Source of the DNA: Mucilaginibacter xinganensis | GTDB taxonomy: Bacteria; Bacteroidota; Bacteroidia; Sphingobacteriales; Sphingobacteriaceae | Assembly (NCBI GenBank): GCA_026225055.1 | Contig: JAMFSA010000009.1 | Coordinates: 33,418-97,417, forward strand | Direction: 5' to 3' | DNA: 64,000 bases | The notes under the pieces: model-generated | Seen by the model: only the letters and a program-made list of their open reading frames with translations | The model's database searches: none | Told to the model about the DNA's origin: nothing | Part shown: one piece after another, positions 60,259-64,000 of the stretch | Layout: the number at the start of each line of letters is the position of its first letter | Numbering within the stretch: position 1 is the stretch's first letter | Program-made: the position numbers and the translations under genes

Positions 60259-61497
60259 TTAAGCCACTTTCAATTTCTTCAAGTCTGATTTCTCGAATTT
60301 CTCGTGTGCGTAATCCAACGTTACGGTTAGTTGCTTCACATCTTTTTTAGATGGGAACTCAAACATCGCGTCAATCATTATCGCTTCACATATCGAGCGT
60401 AAACCACGCGCACCCAGTTTAAACTCCATTGCTTTATCAACAATAAAATCTAACACTTCGGTATCAAACTCAAGCTTTACACCTTCATATTCAAACAGTT
60501 TTTTGTACTGTTTAAGCAATGAATTTTTAGGCTCGGTTAATATATTGTGTAACGCTTCCCTATCCAGCGGATTAAGATAGGTTAATACCGGTAAACGGCC
60601 AATCAGCTCAGGTATTAAACCAAATGATTTTAAATCCTGTGGGGTGATGTACTTATAAAGGTTTTTCATATCAACCTCACCGTCATCACGCTTCATTTTG
60701 TAACCAACAGTTTGCGTACGCAGGCGGTTAGCTATTTTACGCTCAATACCATCAAATGCACCGCCGCATATGAATAATATGTTGCTGGTATTAACCGTGA
60801 TCATTTTCTGATCCGGATGTTTACGGCCACCTTGTGGTGGTACGTTAACCATGGTACCTTCTAATATTTTCAATAAAGCCTGTTGTACCCCTTCACCGCT
60901 TACATCGCGTGTTATAGAGGCGTTATCGCTCTTACGGGCAATTTTATCAACCTCATCAATGTAAACAATACCTCTTTCGGCAGTGGTTACATCATAATCG
61001 GCCGATTGCAATAAGCGTGTTAATATACTTTCAACGTCCTCCCCTACATAACCGGCTTCGGTTAGTACAGTGGCATCGCAGATACAGAAAGGTACGTTTA
61101 ATATTTTAGCAAGTGTTTTGGCAAGTAAAGTTTTACCTGTACCTGTTTCACCTACCATTATAATGTTCGATTTTTCAATCTCTACTTCATCCTTATCAAT
61201 ACGCTGGTTTAAACGCTTGTAATGGTTATAAACAGCTACGGATAAGATCTTCTTAGCATCGTCCTGACCGATTACATACTGATCCAGGTGACCTTTTATT
61301 TCAGAAGGTTTTAATATTCCCGGTGTTGAAGGAGAAGCCTTTACCTTACGCACTTTCAGCTCTTCAGCTAATATTTCATTGGCTTGGTTAACACATTTAT
61401 CGCAAATATGCGCATCAAGTCCGGCTATTAGCATCAGGGAGTCCTGTTTACCGGCGCCGCAAAATGAACACCTGATCTCCTTGCTGTTTTTATTCAT
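60259..61497 (-). CDS. clpX: ATP-dependent Clp protease ATP-binding subunit ClpX
   Basis: From the ATG at 61495-61497 ([20 protein letters not shown]) the protein has 412 residues. An in-frame start 21 nt upstream adds residues unlike the family. Zinc-binding domain with CSFCG and ICDKC, Walker A GETGTGKT, Walker [11 protein letters not shown], and pore and sensor regions with [10 protein letters not shown] and [10 protein letters not shown]. It unfolds substrates for ClpP, encoded 146 nt upstream on the same strand. Confidence 0.97.
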   Translation of the reverse strand: MNKNSKEIRCSFCGAGKQDSLMLIAGLDAHICDKCVNQANEILAEELKVRKVKASPSTPGILKPSEIKGHLDQYVIGQDDAKKILSVAVYNHYKRLNQRIDKDEVEIEKSNIIMVGETGTGKTLLAKTLAKILNVPFCICDATVLTEAGYVGEDVESILTRLLQSADYDVTTAERGIVYIDEVDKIARKSDNASITRDVSGEGVQQALLKILEGTMVNVPPQGGRKHPDQKMITVNTSNILFICGGAFDGIERKIANRLRTQTVGYKMKRDDGEVDMKNLYKYITPQDLKSFGLIPELIGRLPVLTYLNPLDREALHNILTEPKNSLLKQYKKLFEYEGVKLEFDTEVLDFIVDKAMEFKLGARGLRSICEAIMIDAMFEFPSKKDVKQLTVTLDYAHEKFEKSDLKKLKVA

Positions 61498-61555
61498 CTG
61501 TTTCCTTTTATTTATCAAATTTAACTAAATACAATTAAAATATGAAATTGTTGTA

Positions 61556-61623
61556 GTGAGCGGTTGATTAACTAACCGGGTAATGATTTATTTAACCAGC
61601 CGTTCATTTAATTAACCGTTCAC
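61556..61623. repeat. Imperfect inverted repeat between clpP and clpX
   Basis: GTGAGCGGTTGATTAA (61556-61571) and TTAATTAACCGTTCAC (61608-61623) pair over 16 positions with G:T wobbles. The loop itself contains further TTAACCRGY-like words. It could be a transcript-processing hairpin or a family of intergenic repeats. Confidence 0.5.
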
Positions 61624-61643
61624 TTAATCAACAAATTATATGT

Positions 61644-62378
61644 TTATTGTTTACTGGCTTTACCATTACCGCGTAAAATCTCGTCAACCATACCAAATTC
61701 TTTTGCTTCTTCGGCAATCATCCAGTAGTCACGGTCTGAAGATTTTTCAACTTTTTCAAATGATGCACCGCTATGATCGGCAATGATCTGGTATAATTCT
61801 TTTTTTAGTTTGGTTATTTCGTGATAAGATATCTCGATATCCGATTGCTGGCCCTGTGCACCGCCCGATGGCTGGTGTATCATCACCCTTGAATGTGGTA
61901 AAGCAGCTCTTTTACCTTCGGCACCGGCACATAACAATACAGCGCCCATTGAAGCGGCCATACCTGTACAGATAGTAGCCACATCATTTGAAATCAACTG
62001 CATAGTATCATAAATACCCAGCCCGGCGTAAACCGAACCACCCGGCGAGTTGATATAAAGCTGAATATCGCGTTTTGCATCTGCCGATTGAAGGAATAAT
62101 AACTGTGCCTGGATAACGTTTGCATTCTGATCATAAATAGGATCTCCCAGGAAGATAATACGATCCATCATTAAACGGGAGAATACATCTAACTGCGAAA
62201 TGTTCAGTTGGCGTTCCTCAATAATATATGGCGTATAATCCATTGGCAAATTGGTAGCAATACCACTTGCCATACGGTTACGGTCAAAGTTTGAGATATA
62301 TTTATCTACTTGTAAACTGTTAATACGGTGATGTTTAACAGCGTATTTTCTGAATTCGTTTTTATCGATACTGTCCAT
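61644..62378 (-). CDS. clpP: ATP-dependent Clp protease proteolytic subunit ClpP
   Basis: 244 residues. The serine nucleophile is in CTGMAASMGAVLLCAG, His in SRVMIHQPSGG and Asp in KSSDRDYWM. The N-terminal extension of about 40 residues before YIIEERQLNISQ is longer than in E. coli, where a propeptide is cleaved. Works with ClpX, encoded downstream. tig lies upstream on the same strand, a common order. Confidence 0.97.
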   Translation of the reverse strand: MDSIDKNEFRKYAVKHHRINSLQVDKYISNFDRNRMASGIATNLPMDYTPYIIEERQLNISQLDVFSRLMMDRIIFLGDPIYDQNANVIQAQLLFLQSADAKRDIQLYINSPGGSVYAGLGIYDTMQLISNDVATICTGMAASMGAVLLCAGAEGKRAALPHSRVMIHQPSGGAQGQQSDIEISYHEITKLKKELYQIIADHSGASFEKVEKSSDRDYWMIAEEAKEFGMVDEILRGNGKASKQ

Positions 62379-62538
62379 AATTTGTTATTTGTCCTTGTTA
62401 TGTAAATTGGCGGGATTTAATCGCCCTAATATAGTTTTTACTTCAATAAAATTTAAACCATAAAGTTTTTTAAAAGTAAAATTATTTGGGATAGTATCAG
62501 GTAGCTAGGATCAAGTAGCAAGATTTAAAGTTCATAAA

Positions 62539-62572
62539 CACCAAAAGCAACCTTTAAAAGTTGCTTTTGGTG
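62539..62572 (-). terminator. Strong hairpin after tig
   Basis: CACCAAAAGCAAC (62539-62551) and GTTGCTTTTGGTG (62560-62572) are perfect 13-bp arms with an 8-nt loop, 70 nt after the tig stop. It is surrounded by TATCAGGTAGCTAGGATCAA-type words that recur inverted at about 62600-62638. Confidence 0.75.
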
Positions 62573-62642
62573 AAAGTATTTATTTAAGTAGCCACTATCA
62601 AAATCAATCCTGATACTTGATACCAACTACTTGCTACAAACA

Positions 62643-64000
62643 TTAATGCTTGTGCTCTGCTACTAATTTGCTAAAATCAGTAAACAAAATATCCTTGTTA
62701 TCTAAAGTAACAACGCTTTTAATGTAATCAAATACCTTAAGCGCTTTTAATTCTTCAAATATCTTGTTGGCATTTTCTTTTGATTGTAAGTACTGTACAG
62801 TGTACTGCGCTAACTGCTCTTCAGCAATTGGCTGCGGGCTGTACATCTGGAACTGTTGAGCCAGGCGTTGTTTTGCAAGGGCAAATACTTCGTCATATTT
62901 TATGTCGATGTTTTGCTCTTTCATGATCTTGTTTTCGATCAATGTCCATTTAAGGTTTTTAGCAAAATCATTGTAGCCCCCTTGTAATTCTTCGTCGCTC
63001 AATTTCTCGTTAGTGGCTTTTAACCAGCGTTTCAGAAAATCATCAGGTAAGTTAAAGTCAACTTTATCTAAAGCATAATGGTATACCTCATCCTGTAATT
63101 TACGCTCAGCATCCTGCTGCATCATCGTTTCAAGCTCTTCAGTTATCTTAGCTTTAAACTCCTCTTCAGTAGTTACTACACCTTCACCAAATAATTTATC
63201 AAAGAACTCCTGATTTAAATCGCTTTCCTCTAAACGGTTAATGTTCTTAACTGTAAGGCGGAATTTTGATTTCAGATCAGCGGCTGCATCTTCTTCAATC
63301 TTTAATAAACCTGCAACTTTAGCTGCATCGTTATCAAATGCTTTCTGAATGTCAAACACTACTTCGGCTCCTTTTTGTAAACCTATCAGTTCTGCCTTTA
63401 TACCGGCGTCCTGAATCTGGTCTAACCTAACCGATGTTGTATTGCTTATCCCATCCTCAAAAACAGAACCATCCGGAGAAAGTTGAACTAATTCTGAATA
63501 AAGCACATCATCGTCTGCCGATAAGTCAGGATTTGTCATTTTGCCATAGCTTTTGCGGATATTTTTAATCCTTGATGCCAGAGTTTCATCATCAACTTTA
63601 ATAATATATTGGGTTATTTTATCTTTTGATGAAAAGTCGATATCAAATGCAGGGGCTAAACCAACTTCGTAGTTAAATTCAAAGTTATCGGCAAAATCCC
63701 AGTTATATTCTTTGCTATGATCAACTTGTGGCAATGGCTGACCCAAAACCTCTAATTGCTGCTCATTTATGTAGTTATTCAGTGTATCTGACAGTAAATT
63801 GTTGATCTCATCAACCAAAATGCTCTTTCCGTACATTCTTTTTATGTGAGCGGGAGGCACCATTCCGGGGCGAAATCCAGGGATCTTTGCTTTTTTAGCT
63901 TGATCCTTTATAGCTTTATCAACACGTGGCTGGTAATCTTCAGGGTTAAGGTTGATCTTTAAGATCGCATTCAGGTTATCAATTTTTTCCTGTGAAATAT
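62643..64000 (-). CDS. tig: Trigger factor (ribosome-associated chaperone/PPIase), 5' end cut by the window
   Basis: The frame continues past the right edge. Its visible start is ISQEKIDNLNAILKINLNPE, so only a few codons are missing. The ribosome-binding signature is GFRPGMVPPAHIKRMYG. A degenerate FKBP-type domain lies in the middle and the helical arms make up the C-terminal half. Family length is about 450 residues and 452 codons are visible. It binds nascent chains at the ribosome exit. It precedes clpP and clpX in the same orientation. Confidence 0.95.
   Translation of the reverse strand, partial: ISQEKIDNLNAILKINLNPEDYQPRVDKAIKDQAKKAKIPGFRPGMVPPAHIKRMYGKSILVDEINNLLSDTLNNYINEQQLEVLGQPLPQVDHSKEYNWDFADNFEFNYEVGLAPAFDIDFSSKDKITQYIIKVDDETLASRIKNIRKSYGKMTNPDLSADDDVLYSELVQLSPDGSVFEDGISNTTSVRLDQIQDAGIKAELIGLQKGAEVVFDIQKAFDNDAAKVAGLLKIEEDAAADLKSKFRLTVKNINRLEESDLNQEFFDKLFGEGVVTTEEEFKAKITEELETMMQQDAERKLQDEVYHYALDKVDFNLPDDFLKRWLKATNEKLSDEELQGGYNDFAKNLKWTLIENKIMKEQNIDIKYDEVFALAKQRLAQQFQMYSPQPIAEEQLAQYTVQYLQSKENANKIFEELKALKVFDYIKSVVTLDNKDILFTDFSKLVAEHKH

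Overview
The window looks like chromosome of a Bacteroidota bacterium of the Sphingobacteriaceae, probably Mucilaginibacter or a near relative. This is inferred from gene content: a fused ccoNO oxidase gene, a TonB receptor paired with a DUF4249 lipoprotein, LytS/LytTR pairs, Bacteroidota-type promoters (TTG, about 20 nt, TAnnTTTG) and clpX, clpP and tig in a row. No species was identified.

0-18 kb, core and microaerobic respiration. After a partial GNAT gene, a mug glycosylase gene and two decayed genes comes the cbb3 oxidase block: ccoI, ccoS, ccoNO, ccoQ, ccoP, ccoG, fixH and a SafE-like gene. It is followed by a small membrane protein, hemH and, on the other strand, hemN, ldhA, a response regulator fused to a Crp/Fnr protein, and a PAS histidine kinase. 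The PAS domain keeps the FixL haem and oxygen-sensing residues. Five related AGTGAY-N4-RTCACT palindromes lie 70 to 74 nt before five start codons (ccoI, ccoNO, the membrane protein gene before hemH, ldhA and the kinase gene), so this appears to be one oxygen-responsive regulon that also controls itself. ccoG carries an in-frame TAG.

16.6-28.4 kb, envelope genes. There is a LytS/LytTR pair, a TonB receptor with a DUF4249 lipoprotein, two outer-membrane barrel proteins, and an operon of mprF with two VirJ/AcvB-like hydrolases.

28.5-59.2 kb, accessory island. It ends at a tRNA-Met(CAT) gene next to a truncated tyrosine integrase. A 15-bp copy of the tRNA 3' end and a 73-bp copy of the sequence upstream of the integrase recur at 28.5-28.67 kb in the same orientation. 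Inside are small regulator plus oxidoreductase modules (HxlR, Crp/Fnr or AraC with SDR, NmrA, tautomerase, NTF2-like or epoxide hydrolase genes), a two-component system with a TonB receptor, a second LytS/LytTR pair, an M1 peptidase and secreted lectin-like or beta-helix proteins. Gene fragments, duplicated segments and one visibly GC-rich gene indicate repeated acquisition and loss.

59.2-64 kb, core again. tRNA-Met, a HAD hydrolase, clpX, clpP and tig (cut by the window end).
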